The position numbers and the translations under genes were made by a program. This document shows, one piece after another, positions 54,014 through 62,384 of a stretch of 64,000 nucleotides of DNA. Each line of letters starts with the position of its first letter. Position 1 is the first letter of the stretch. This stretch comes from Chryseobacterium ginsenosidimutans (GTDB lineage Bacteria > Bacteroidota > Bacteroidia > Flavobacteriales > Weeksellaceae): positions 3,224,001 to 3,288,000 of the forward strand of contig NZ_JANUCO010000001.1 in NCBI RefSeq assembly GCF_024807225.1. The letters are read 5' to 3'. The notes beneath the pieces were generated by a model. That model did not search any database. It saw nothing but the letters and a program-made list of their open reading frames with translations, and was not told the origin of the DNA.

Positions 54014-55336
54014 TTAATCTACAAGAGAGAAGTCATATTTCGTCCATACTCCTGCGAAATCTCCACAGTTTCTTGGCGAGATGTTCCAACCTCCAACATT
54101 GAAGAATGCCTGAGATATCCCAAAAGCGTCTGCAGTAGCTGAAACTACTAAGTTAGCCGAAGGAATTCCTGAAGTACCTGTACCTAAAACAGAATTTGTA
54201 AATCCGTGTACTTTGATTGAGCTGTAAGTAGATGCAGAAGACAATTCTGAACCTGCTCCTTCTACTCTGATACCTGTAGGATATCCTGTAATTACAGCAT
54301 CATTTAACGTTAATCTACCGCTTCTTCTGATATGAATACCGTTTTCATATTTTGAACCTGTATAAGGCGACGGTGATGCATACAACACATCTGTTTTTAC
54401 ACCTACAATAGTAAGATTATTAACAACCGGATGTGTAATCAATGCTGTAGAAGTACCTCCAGCGTTGTTGTCTAGCTCGATACCGTTAGTATCAGAAAGC
54501 AGTCCGCTTACTGTATGCTCAGAATTGTAATCTGCCAAAGCAAGAGCACAAGTAATGGTACCTGTATATCCGTTATCGAAATCGAAATTGTCATCTTCTG
54601 CAGCAAAAGAAACTAAGTTTGTAGCATTTACAGTTCCTCCGAAGAATTCGAAAGAATCATCCTGCCCGTAAGAAACCTGGATATGATCGATCGTAGTACC
54701 GCTTCCAACACCAGCTAACGTTAAAGCATTCACTTCATTTCCAGAGTTAGCTCCAACGAAATCATAACCTGCAAATTCGATACGAACGTATTTCATGATC
54801 CCTGCATTGTGACCAGAGTTATCACCTCCGAAATAGAAATCTGAATTTGAAGGAAGACCTTCTACAGTTGTAGTAGTAGGAACGTTTGTAGGAGCATCAC
54901 CCAATAAAATTACACCTCCGAAATCTCCTGCTTTAGCAGTAGTGTCTTCGTTACCGTCTAATAATTTGTAGCTTGTAAAGATAATAGGCTGAGATTCTGT
55001 ACCTACAGCATTGATCTTACCTGTTTTAGTAATAATCAAAACACCTCTACCTTCTCCGATGGAGTTTGGCTTAGCTTTAATGAATGTTCCGGGCATGATC
55101 GTTAAAGTAGCTCCGTCTTTCACAGCGATGTTACCGTCTAGCTCTATTACTCCACTCCAAGTAGTGTTTGTAGTAATGTTGCTGTTAACAGTAGTCACAG
55201 GAAGTGCAGAAGCTGTAATATATTCAGCAGAAGTAGACTTCATGTCGAAAGAGTTGTTTGAAGAATCTGCTAAAGAATCGTTTTGACAAGCAGTAAGTGA
55301 TAAAGCTGCTGCTGCGATTAAAACTAATTTTTTCAT
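54014..55336 (-). CDS. Lipoprotein with right-handed beta-helix-like repeats
   Basis: A 440-residue lipoprotein (signal KKLVLIAAAALSLTAC, lipobox Cys17). The mature part shows recurring strand patterns such as GTFIKAKPNSIGEGRGVLII, GIMKYVRIEFAGYDF and NALTLAGVGSGTTIDHIQVS, followed by two acidic segments, GQDDSFEFFGGTVN and AEDDNFDFDNGYTG. This resembles the lipoproteins that I know beside TonB-dependent receptors in Bacteroidota and Proteobacteria, where a pectate-lyase-like solenoid is likely. Asp-rich turns could bind calcium. No catalytic residues of pectate lyases can be assigned. It follows the receptor gene, after a 302-base leader, and precedes the T9SS gene. Function is unknown; surface binding for the receptor is inference. 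Confidence 0.75.
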   Translation of the reverse strand: MKKLVLIAAAALSLTACQNDSLADSSNNSFDMKSTSAEYITASALPVTTVNSNITTNTTWSGVIELDGNIAVKDGATLTIMPGTFIKAKPNSIGEGRGVLIITKTGKINAVGTESQPIIFTSYKLLDGNEDTTAKAGDFGGVILLGDAPTNVPTTTTVEGLPSNSDFYFGGDNSGHNAGIMKYVRIEFAGYDFVGANSGNEVNALTLAGVGSGTTIDHIQVSYGQDDSFEFFGGTVNATNLVSFAAEDDNFDFDNGYTGTITCALALADYNSEHTVSGLLSDTNGIELDNNAGGTSTALITHPVVNNLTIVGVKTDVLYASPSPYTGSKYENGIHIRRSGRLTLNDAVITGYPTGIRVEGAGSELSSASTYSSIKVHGFTNSVLGTGTSGIPSANLVVSATADAFGISQAFFNVGGWNISPRNCGDFAGVWTKYDFSLVD

Positions 55337-55638
55337 TGTTATAATTTTTAGCTTATCAGGTTATTTTGTTTTTAAACCTAATATTTTGTGAGTTTTTTAG
55401 GAATATCCACCTCGATACTCCTACGATTTGGTAGTTTTTTTTCATTCCGCATTACAAGAGGTGCTGTATTGCAGATTTCCCCGAAGTTTTACTATCCGTA
55501 TTTGGGAGAATACCGACATCCGGTTTTTGGATCAGAATCTTTACTGTGCTGCGCATCATCAGTAGTATTTAGATTCAATCTCAGGTTACCGAAACCTGTA
55601 CATTTCATGAGCTCTTTTCTTCTATTTTTTATAATAAC
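55337..55638 (-). other. 302-base leader region between receptor and lipoprotein genes
   Basis: The gap lies within the leftward operon. On the minus strand it contains a hairpin CAGGTT-TCGGT-AACCTG (55598-55582), a weaker GTATT/AATAC pair near 55500-55530, and a 38-codon open frame from an ATG at 55608 to a TAG at 55492, encoding a Cys-containing peptide that starts MKCTGFGNLRLNLNTTDDAQ. I cannot say whether it is translated. The rest, toward the lipoprotein start, is AT-rich and ordinary. The length is unusual for an operon whose other gaps are mostly 10 to 50 bases. Confidence 0.45.
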
Positions 55639-58600
55639 TTAAAATGTATAGTTCACACTCAAGCCGAATATTCTTCCGCTGTAAGCACGAAACAGTATCT
55701 TATCTATGTTTTTATCATATTTATCCGTTGCTCCGGGCAGAAGTTCCAGCATTTCTCGTTCTGTTTGGGAGCTTCCTGCTTTCGCCACCGAATAAGAATT
55801 GTAATTGTTGTAAAACTCTTTTACCCTGTTGAAAAGATTTCTGGCATTAATTTTCACTTCTAAATTTCTGTTTTTAAGAAACTTATAAGAAACCTGTGCA
55901 TCGGCAACGGCATAAGGTCTTTGAATTTCCTCTCCATTGTAGCTATATCCTACCGTGATGTACTGATCGCCTTTTGCGTTGTATAAAAAGCTTAGTCCCA
56001 ATCTTTCCCCATCATACATCAAGCCCAAATTGTAAGCATAAGGAGTCTGCCCGTAAAGCGGTCGGTCTACTTCATAAGTATCATCCTGGTCTGTTGTTTT
56101 TGTTCTGTCTTTAAAGGCAATTACTTTGGTATCGTTGTAAGTAAAATTTCCGCTGATGAAAAGCTGTTCGAGAAAAGAATTTGTTGCGATGAAGCCTAAG
56201 TTTTTTCTTACCTCAGCTTCCACTCCTTTCAGTTTTGCATTTTTAGAATTTCCGTTATAGAGATGTAGGTTTCCTTCGTTGGAAATGTAGCCTTCTCTTT
56301 CAATCGGTCTGTCGATATTTTTATAGTACAATCCTGCTGAAAATATTTCTCCTAATCCTGGAAACCATTCAAATTTGAAATCATAATTATTTACGATTGA
56401 TGATACCATTTCCATATTATGAATCAATCCGTTGGCGATAGGATCGAAATAGGGCAATCCCGTTCTTTCGTTAAACTGAGGTCGAATCGCGGTTTTGCTG
56501 TAAGCTAATCTTACATTAATTTTATTGGTCGGGCTGTACGTAAAATTGGCAGAAGGCATGAATTGCCAAGGCTTATCTTCCACAGCTTCTTTGTACACAT
56601 TCTGCGGATCACTTGGATCTAATTGTTGAGAAATTAAATTATATCTAAAATATTCTGCTCTCAATCCCCAAACCAGCCTGAATTTATTTTCCCATCGATT
56701 ATCAAACATGATAAATCCTGCATGCTGATCGACTTCACCTTCATATTTTTCATCATTATACAGCGGTCTTGTCTGCCATCCGATTCCGCCCGGAACGTAA
56801 TGTGAACCATCCAGCCACTCAGAAAGTGCCCCTGTTAAAGGAAGAATTTTGGTTCCCGCTACTTTTTCGTCGACTCTCAGCAAGAATTTCTGCTGAAGAT
56901 TCGTATTCTTCTTAGATGCTCCTGCATATCCTATTTTCAGATCATTTTTAAAATTTCCAAAATCCTTACCCCATTTAAAAGAAGCTCCGTAATTATAATC
57001 TGTCTCCTTGTTTTCTATAAAACCTCTTGCGAAATCACTTGATGAGTTGTTTACCTGATGATACGCAATGGTCTCATTTCCAATAAAATTATAAAGCGTT
57101 TGATGCAATGTATAATCTTTGGTGTCGGAAGCCACACCCGTTCTCGCTGCAAACCAGCTGACATCTACATTTCCGATTTTATGATTTCCTTCCAGTTTAT
57201 TCTGTAAAAGCGTTTGATAAATAGGGTAATTGGCATTGGCTGTATAAGGTCTGTCCAGATTTTTTATTTGTTCGGGATCGTTGTTGGGAATAATTCCGTG
57301 ATAAAAATAATTGTAAGCAAGTTCTGCATTTGCCGGTAAGCCGCTTCCCGATGTATACTCGTTCCAGCCGGTAATTCTCGTTACTGTATTATCATAAATA
57401 TGAGTATAAGAATTTCGGAATGATAATCTGCTTTTTCCTAGCTGCAACCCAAAATTCAACATTCCTGCAACCGTAGAATTATAGGTATAAGAAGCTCCCT
57501 GATTTTTAAAATTATAAAATTTTACAGGAGTCTGCTGATAATCAGGATCTGTAGGACTCGTGAGATAAGTCGTATCGAGCCAGTTTCCTCTTCCTGTATG
57601 ATCGATCTCAAGCTTGTTTTGTTCGTTTTTTAGAATCAAAGCACCTGCAAAACCCCATTTGTTGTTATTTTTAAGCTTAAAAGTTCTTCCTAAAGCCAAC
57701 TGCATATTAGATCCCATATCGGCAGTCGTCGCATAATTGGTAAAATTATCATTCGTGAACTGCTTTGATTGTTCAAAAAACAAAGGATTCTCCCAATTCA
57801 CCGCTTTCAAACCCATCGGGAAATCTCTTGTTCCGTCGTCGTATCCGAAATAATCATACTTACCGCGTTTACGGGTTAGAGATTCTTTAAAAGTAGCCTG
57901 ATCATTATAAGAAGTTCCCAACGTTACCGTCGTGAAATTTTCATTAGGAATATCTTTCGTTCTTACCTCAACATAACCGCCCGCGAAACTTGCATTCATA
58001 TCCGGAGTTGCCGTTTTGCTTACGATGACGCTTTCTACCATTGCGGTAGGAATAATGTCGAATGAAAAATTCTGATTGTAGGCTTCCGTGCTTGGAAGAT
58101 TAATTCCGTCCATTGCAGCCGTGTTCCAACGTTCTCCCATCGAACGAACGACTACGTATTTATTATCAATTGTGGTGATTCCTGTTACTCTTTTCAACGT
58201 TCCTCCTACATCGCTGTCGGGAGTTTTAGAAATCTGTTCGGCAGAAATTCCGTCGCTCATCTGTGCCGCTTTTTTCTGCTGCGCCAATAATCCGGCTTGC
58301 GTATCTGCTTTACGCGTTCCGGTGATAACGACTTCTTTTATATCCGATACTTTATCTGAAATTGATCTCATTGAAAATGAAACCCTATTTGTTTCATTAT
58401 TATTGATCGTCAGTTTTTCTACTCTTAAAGCATTATATTTCGGCGATTTCACGGTAAGCGTATACATTCCGGAAGGAAGATCTAATGTAAAATCTCCGTT
58501 GTTGTCTGTTACCGTATATTTTCCAGCTACATTAATTTCTGCTCCCACAACAGGATTTCCCACTTCATCGACTATTTTTCCTGAGATTTTTCCGTTTCCC

Positions 58601-58926
58601 ATGACAGAAGCAATCGACCCTTCATATTTTATTGAAATAAGATCTCCGCGAAGGCGATATACAACCGGAAGTCCATTCGTAATATCCTTCAAACAATTAT
58701 CTACAGGACTATTTTCACATTGTATAGCTTTTACTTTTAATTCTTTAATATCTGCTTTAGAATACGCCAGTCTCATTCCTGTTTTACCGGCAAATTCTTC
58801 CAGCACCTCGATCAAAGGCTTTCCTACCGGAACAGAAAACGACACTTTTTGAGATAATTCCTGTGCTTCTGCTTTTACAATAAAAAATATTGCTGCGATA
58901 GTAAGACTACATTTCAAACTTTTCAT
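55639..58926 (-). CDS. TonB-dependent receptor with STN and carboxypeptidase-D-like domains
   Basis: About 1,095 residues starting at the ATG at 58926; a GTG two codons upstream is less likely. After the signal peptide (LTIAAIFFIVKAEAQ), residues about 27-100 are an STN domain (PVGKPLIEVLEEFAGKTGM, then RGDLISIKYEG). A carboxypeptidase-D-like domain (about 115-195, GKISGKIVDEVGNPVVGAEI) follows, then the plug (about 200-340, VVITGTRKADTQAGLLAQ) and the 22-strand barrel. The end RIFGLSVNYTF is the usual aromatic terminus. It lies 49 bases behind the FecR gene, so it is under surface signalling with the sigma factor at 60174. It is not a SusC type, and no SusD gene follows. The substrate is unknown. 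Confidence 0.92.
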   Translation of the reverse strand: MKSLKCSLTIAAIFFIVKAEAQELSQKVSFSVPVGKPLIEVLEEFAGKTGMRLAYSKADIKELKVKAIQCENSPVDNCLKDITNGLPVVYRLRGDLISIKYEGSIASVMGNGKISGKIVDEVGNPVVGAEINVAGKYTVTDNNGDFTLDLPSGMYTLTVKSPKYNALRVEKLTINNNETNRVSFSMRSISDKVSDIKEVVITGTRKADTQAGLLAQQKKAAQMSDGISAEQISKTPDSDVGGTLKRVTGITTIDNKYVVVRSMGERWNTAAMDGINLPSTEAYNQNFSFDIIPTAMVESVIVSKTATPDMNASFAGGYVEVRTKDIPNENFTTVTLGTSYNDQATFKESLTRKRGKYDYFGYDDGTRDFPMGLKAVNWENPLFFEQSKQFTNDNFTNYATTADMGSNMQLALGRTFKLKNNNKWGFAGALILKNEQNKLEIDHTGRGNWLDTTYLTSPTDPDYQQTPVKFYNFKNQGASYTYNSTVAGMLNFGLQLGKSRLSFRNSYTHIYDNTVTRITGWNEYTSGSGLPANAELAYNYFYHGIIPNNDPEQIKNLDRPYTANANYPIYQTLLQNKLEGNHKIGNVDVSWFAARTGVASDTKDYTLHQTLYNFIGNETIAYHQVNNSSSDFARGFIENKETDYNYGASFKWGKDFGNFKNDLKIGYAGASKKNTNLQQKFLLRVDEKVAGTKILPLTGALSEWLDGSHYVPGGIGWQTRPLYNDEKYEGEVDQHAGFIMFDNRWENKFRLVWGLRAEYFRYNLISQQLDPSDPQNVYKEAVEDKPWQFMPSANFTYSPTNKINVRLAYSKTAIRPQFNERTGLPYFDPIANGLIHNMEMVSSIVNNYDFKFEWFPGLGEIFSAGLYYKNIDRPIEREGYISNEGNLHLYNGNSKNAKLKGVEAEVRKNLGFIATNSFLEQLFISGNFTYNDTKVIAFKDRTKTTDQDDTYEVDRPLYGQTPYAYNLGLMYDGERLGLSFLYNAKGDQYITVGYSYNGEEIQRPYAVADAQVSYKFLKNRNLEVKINARNLFNRVKEFYNNYNSYSVAKAGSSQTEREMLELLPGATDKYDKNIDKILFRAYSGRIFGLSVNYTF

Positions 58927-58981
58927 TTCCACGCTCTCTTTTAATTAAATTTTATCTGATTATTAGTTTTTTAATTTTGAT

Positions 58982-59935
58982 TTAAGGCTGCTTTCTAAGG
59001 ATATAGGTTTGTTTCTCTTTCTGCACTTCAAATCCGAGTATAAATGCTAATGCTTCAATGTTTTCATCTGTACTTCCGCCTGCAAAATCTACCGTTACCT
59101 TCTTATCTGCCGATTCTTTAGGATAAACAATATGAATGTTGTAGTTTTTCTGTAAAACTTCCGCAACTTCTTTTAAACTGACATCATTAAAACTTAAAGA
59201 CAATAATGACGATAGTTCTTTATTCGTTTTATTCTCCTTTTTCAGCGAAATAACTGCGGCTGTACGAGCGACCCCGAAATTGGTCCATTTCTGATGCGGT
59301 TTCAGGAAAGTTACCGGAACACCTGTGTAAGAAACCGCTACTTTTCCTTCGTAAAGATCTACTGCTTTATCATTTCCTGTTTGGGTAATTTTAAAAATCG
59401 TTCCCAACACTTTGGTACTGAAACCATCTGCATGAACGATGAAAGGATGCTTTTTTGATTTAGCTACAGAAAATATCGCATCACCTTTAAGATTCACCAC
59501 TCTTGTATCTGCAGGAAAAGATTTTTCAACGGTAAGTTCTGCTCCCGGAAATAAGGTCACCACAGAACCATCTGCCAAATGAACTTTTTGGTTGACAGAC
59601 TCTGCAAAATAAACATCCGGCTTAAAGAAAGTATTGTAAGTGAAAACACCTCCTAATGAAAGAAGAAGTAATATGACGGCTGCGATTTGGTAAAAATACT
59701 TTCTAAAGCCGTTTGGATGATCTATAATAGCTGTCTGAATAAAGTAAGATTCTAAAGCAAATAAAACCCTGTCTTTAGATTCTTGTATATGGTTTGTATC
59801 AATATTTTTTTCTACACTGATTTTCCATTGATCTAAAAGTTCGGTTTCTTTTGGGGACATTTTCTCTTCAGAAACTTCTCTCTGCCAAAGCCTGAAAACG
59901 AATGCTTCAATATCTTTATATTTTAAGTTTTTCAT
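58982..59935 (-). CDS. FecR family anti-sigma factor
   Basis: About 317 residues from the ATG at 59935. The frame reaches 60022, but that extension has no family match, and MKNLKYKDIEAFVFRLWQRE is the usual start. A cytoplasmic part of about 85 residues, one membrane helix (about 87-106, YQIAAVILLLLSLGGVFTYN) and the periplasmic FecR domain follow (VHLADGSVVTLFPGAELTVE, then LKGDAIFSVAKSKKHPFIVH and VLGTIFKITQ). The C-terminus has the DUF4974-type segment (LSFNDVSLKEVAEVLQKNYN). It should hold the divergent sigma factor inactive until the receptor binds its ligand. It is the first gene of the leftward receptor operon. Confidence 0.92.
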   Translation of the reverse strand: MKNLKYKDIEAFVFRLWQREVSEEKMSPKETELLDQWKISVEKNIDTNHIQESKDRVLFALESYFIQTAIIDHPNGFRKYFYQIAAVILLLLSLGGVFTYNTFFKPDVYFAESVNQKVHLADGSVVTLFPGAELTVEKSFPADTRVVNLKGDAIFSVAKSKKHPFIVHADGFSTKVLGTIFKITQTGNDKAVDLYEGKVAVSYTGVPVTFLKPHQKWTNFGVARTAAVISLKKENKTNKELSSLLSLSFNDVSLKEVAEVLQKNYNIHIVYPKESADKKVTVDFAGGSTDENIEALAFILGFEVQKEKQTYILRKQP

Positions 59936-60157
59936 AAATATTCTAAATGTAAGTTCACCGTTACATCTATAAAACAGAGAAAATAAAAAACTTCCCCAAC
60001 CCACATTTAACATTGTATTCACATTAAATCAGCTTGTTAACAATTGAAGACCTTTTTTTGTCGTTTATCAACATTCGCTTCACATTTAACCGTTGATTTT
60101 CAGAAATAATTAATCTTGAATTCCCCAAAGTTCACAAAAAGTTAATTTTCCTTTAGG

Positions 60158-60165
60158 TAATTTTG
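60158..60165 (+). promoter_or_regulatory. Candidate -7 box (TAnnTTTG) of the second ECF gene
   Basis: TAATTTTG matches the consensus and ends only 9 bases before the ATG at 60174. If used, the message would be almost leaderless, as some Bacteroidota transcripts are. There is no clear -33 box. Confidence 0.35.
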
Positions 60166-60173
60166 CATCACCG

Positions 60174-60791
60174 ATGAATCAAACAGATCACATATTATTG
60201 AATAAAATAAAAACAGGCGACCGTCCTGCTTTTATGGTACTTTACGAAAGGTATTGGAATGATTTGTACCGTTTTGTTTTTGTAAGAACGCGGGATAAAG
60301 AAGTTGCTGAAGAACTTTTACAGAATCTCTGGATTAAAATTCTGGAAAATACAGAAAGTATTCAAACAGATGACAATGAAAGTGCAAAAGGATATCTTCT
60401 GAGACACCTTCATTACAGGGTTATTGATTATTTTAACAGCTATAAAAAAGCATCACCCACAATCAGCATTGATGAATCGGAACATTCTATCGATATCACC
60501 GACACCGAATATTTTGAAATTCTTGAAGACCATGAAATTTCTGTCTTATTTACAATGATTGATGAAGTTGTTTCGCAGCTTCCGATTACCGAACAGAAAG
60601 TTTATGACATGAGAATCCGGAAAAATATGTCTGTAGACGAAACCGCCGAAGCGCTGGGAATAAGCAATAAAACAGTCAGTAATAAATTAAGCAAAGCGAT
60701 TGGTGAAATCCGTGAACAGCTGAATCCTGAATATCAATCTTCGAAAAAATTTGTATCGATTCTTATGCTTATGGAAATGTTTTTGAAGTAG
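60174..60791 (+). CDS. ECF sigma factor (FecI-like)
   Basis: A 205-residue ECF sigma factor. Region 2 reads LLNKIKTGDRPAFMVLYERY (about 8-27), then VRTRDKEVAEELLQNLWIKI; region 4 reads SQLPITEQKVYDMRIRKNMS and the HTH VDETAEALGISNKTVSNKLSKA. The C-terminus has a hydrophobic tail (KFVSILMLMEMFLK), similar in character to the first ECF protein. It is divergent from the FecR gene at 59935 and should drive the receptor operon. The start at 60174 gives the full region 2. The terminator-like repeat at 60847 lies 55 bases past the stop. Confidence 0.92.
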   Translation: MNQTDHILLNKIKTGDRPAFMVLYERYWNDLYRFVFVRTRDKEVAEELLQNLWIKILENTESIQTDDNESAKGYLLRHLHYRVIDYFNSYKKASPTISIDESEHSIDITDTEYFEILEDHEISVLFTMIDEVVSQLPITEQKVYDMRIRKNMSVDETAEALGISNKTVSNKLSKAIGEIREQLNPEYQSSKKFVSILMLMEMFLK

Positions 60792-60846
60792 TAAGGAAAT
60801 TATACAATAGTTTGAAAAGATTCAGAATGACAAATATTGTGGATTT

Positions 60847-60879
60847 AAACCTTCAAGGTTTTTGAAACCTTGAAGGTTT
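60847..60879. repeat. Palindromic repeat AAACCTTCAAGG, second complete copy
   Basis: AAACCTTCAAGGTTT and AAACCTTGAAGGTTT are perfect inverted arms separated by TTG or a similar short loop. It is the same family as 39151-39183 and lies past the ECF sigma stop. Confidence 0.8.
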
Positions 60880-61099
60880 GGTTTGATTTGTAACAGCCAC
60901 AAATCCTACAATACGTATTTCTACTCAAAGTGATAATTAGTTGTTTATACTATTTCATATGTACCACATTTTTTGTTACTTTGAGAATCATAATAATATT
61001 ATGACACTTATTTTACAATAACATACTTGATTGTACCGGCAAGACGAGTATTTGAGTTAATTTAAATTATTCAATTGTATTGAGTAATTAAACAATGAT

Positions 61100-61120
61100 G
61101 GCACACTTAATTTTTGTGCC
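61100..61120. repeat. Inverted repeat upstream of the oxidase gene
   Basis: GGCACA and TGTGCC flank a CTTAATTTT spacer and are followed by TTTTC. It could be an operator, a weak terminator, or part of the 5' leader. It ends 49 bases before the ATG at 61170. Confidence 0.45.
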
Positions 61121-61169
61121 TTTTCTATTGCATATTTCTTACAACCATTAAAACTAAAAACTATAACAC

Positions 61170-62357
61170 ATGACTCAAGAAAACTACGACGTAATCGTCA
61201 TTGGTGGAGGAGCAATTGGTTTGTCTACAGCGTATCATCTTGGCAAACGCAAGGCAAAAACCTTAGTTCTGGAACAATTCACGTTTGTGAATCAATTGGG
61301 AAGCTCTGCAGGAGTATCCCGACAATTCCGAATCCCTTATCCTCAAGAATACATGGTACAAATGGCTTTGGATGCAGAACCTTACTGGGACGAACTGCAA
61401 AAGCAAACCGACACTCAACTGCTTGACAAAGTAGGAACGCTATGGTTTGGAGATCCCAATGTACATTCTACCGAAGGAAATATTGCTGAAGCGGAAGAAG
61501 CTTTAAAAGCATTAAAGGTTCCTTACGTCACCCTTTCTGCAAAAGAAATTGAAGAAAAATACCACTTCCAAAACCTTCCGGAAAAATATACAGGATTGTT
61601 TCAGCCGGACGGAGCAAGTATTAATTTTAAAGCAACGATTGAAACGCTTTTAGATCTTTGTAAAAAATCTGAAACGGTACATCTTGAAGAAAATTCTCCG
61701 GTTCTTAAAATCGAACAAATGGGCGATCTTTTTGAAGTCATCACACCAAACGGAAGTTATATTACTAAAAAACTGGCGATCATTCCTGGTCCATACATCA
61801 ATAGTGTAATCAATTTACTGGATTTTAAAATCGAAGCAACGTACTGGAATATGTCTTCGGCTTATTTTAAGAAAACCGATCCGAACATTCAATATCCTAC
61901 CTGGTTTGTGTTCCAGAATCCGATTGGGGAAAATGGAAATCAGTTTTACGGCTTCCCTTCCGTTGACTGGGATCATCCGGAATACATTCGTGTAGCACCG
62001 GATTTTGTGATTACGCCTTTGGAAGAACCGAGCGACAGAACATTAATTCCTAATGAACAGGAACTTGCCTATACTTCAGAATGGGTAAAAACATATATGA
62101 AAGGCTTAGGTACAGAACCGGAATACACCTCAACATGTCTTATCGCCTTAAGTAAAATCGCCAACAAAGAATTATTGATAGATTTTGCACCAAGCTATGT
62201 TCCGAATCACAAAAACATCGTGTTATACGCGACAGGTTGGGCAGCAAAATTCACTCCGTTTTTAGGAAAAATAATGACAGATCTTGTATTGGACGGGCAT
62301 ACTGATTTTGATATTACTCCTTTCCAATTAGGAAGAAAATACTTTAAAGCAATTTAA
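61170..62357 (+). CDS. FAD-dependent N-methylamino-acid oxidase, SolA/MSOX-like
   Basis: A 395-residue DAO-family flavoprotein. The FAD motif is IVIGGGAIGLSTAYHLGKR (about 9-27), followed by SSAGVSRQFRIPYPQEYMVQ, the region that in MSOX/MTOX (sarcosine and N-methyltryptophan oxidase) carries the His/Arg pocket. Cys323 in STCLIALSKIANKELLIDFA aligns with the Cys that links FAD covalently in those enzymes, so covalent flavin is likely. No signal peptide is present. The substrate should be a secondary or primary amino acid; it cannot be named. The second flavoprotein gene starts 27 bases after its stop, so the two probably form an operon. Confidence 0.85.
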   Translation: MTQENYDVIVIGGGAIGLSTAYHLGKRKAKTLVLEQFTFVNQLGSSAGVSRQFRIPYPQEYMVQMALDAEPYWDELQKQTDTQLLDKVGTLWFGDPNVHSTEGNIAEAEEALKALKVPYVTLSAKEIEEKYHFQNLPEKYTGLFQPDGASINFKATIETLLDLCKKSETVHLEENSPVLKIEQMGDLFEVITPNGSYITKKLAIIPGPYINSVINLLDFKIEATYWNMSSAYFKKTDPNIQYPTWFVFQNPIGENGNQFYGFPSVDWDHPEYIRVAPDFVITPLEEPSDRTLIPNEQELAYTSEWVKTYMKGLGTEPEYTSTCLIALSKIANKELLIDFAPSYVPNHKNIVLYATGWAAKFTPFLGKIMTDLVLDGHTDFDITPFQLGRKYFKAI

Positions 62358-62384
62358 AAAAACCAAATTAAAACTAAAACTACT

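Larger units (their letters stand above)
60792..61169. other. 378-base intergenic region
   Basis: It holds the palindrome at 60847-60879, an AT-rich stretch with no gene, and an inverted repeat GGCACA...TGTGCC at 61100-61120 ahead of the oxidase gene. The part from 60900 to 61090 shows no structure that I can support beyond scattered TTACTTTG-like sequences that might be a promoter. Confidence 0.45.

Noticed and set aside
58088..58852. 254-codon open frame on the plus strand inside the TonB receptor gene
   Set aside because: It lies fully antisense to a strongly conserved receptor and has no signal, motif or start context; it is a shadow of the receptor codon pattern.
61096..61121. Sigma-54 promoter at TGGCACACTTAATTTTTGTG
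   Set aside because: The -24 part is good but there is no G at the -12 position; the sequence is better described as an inverted repeat.
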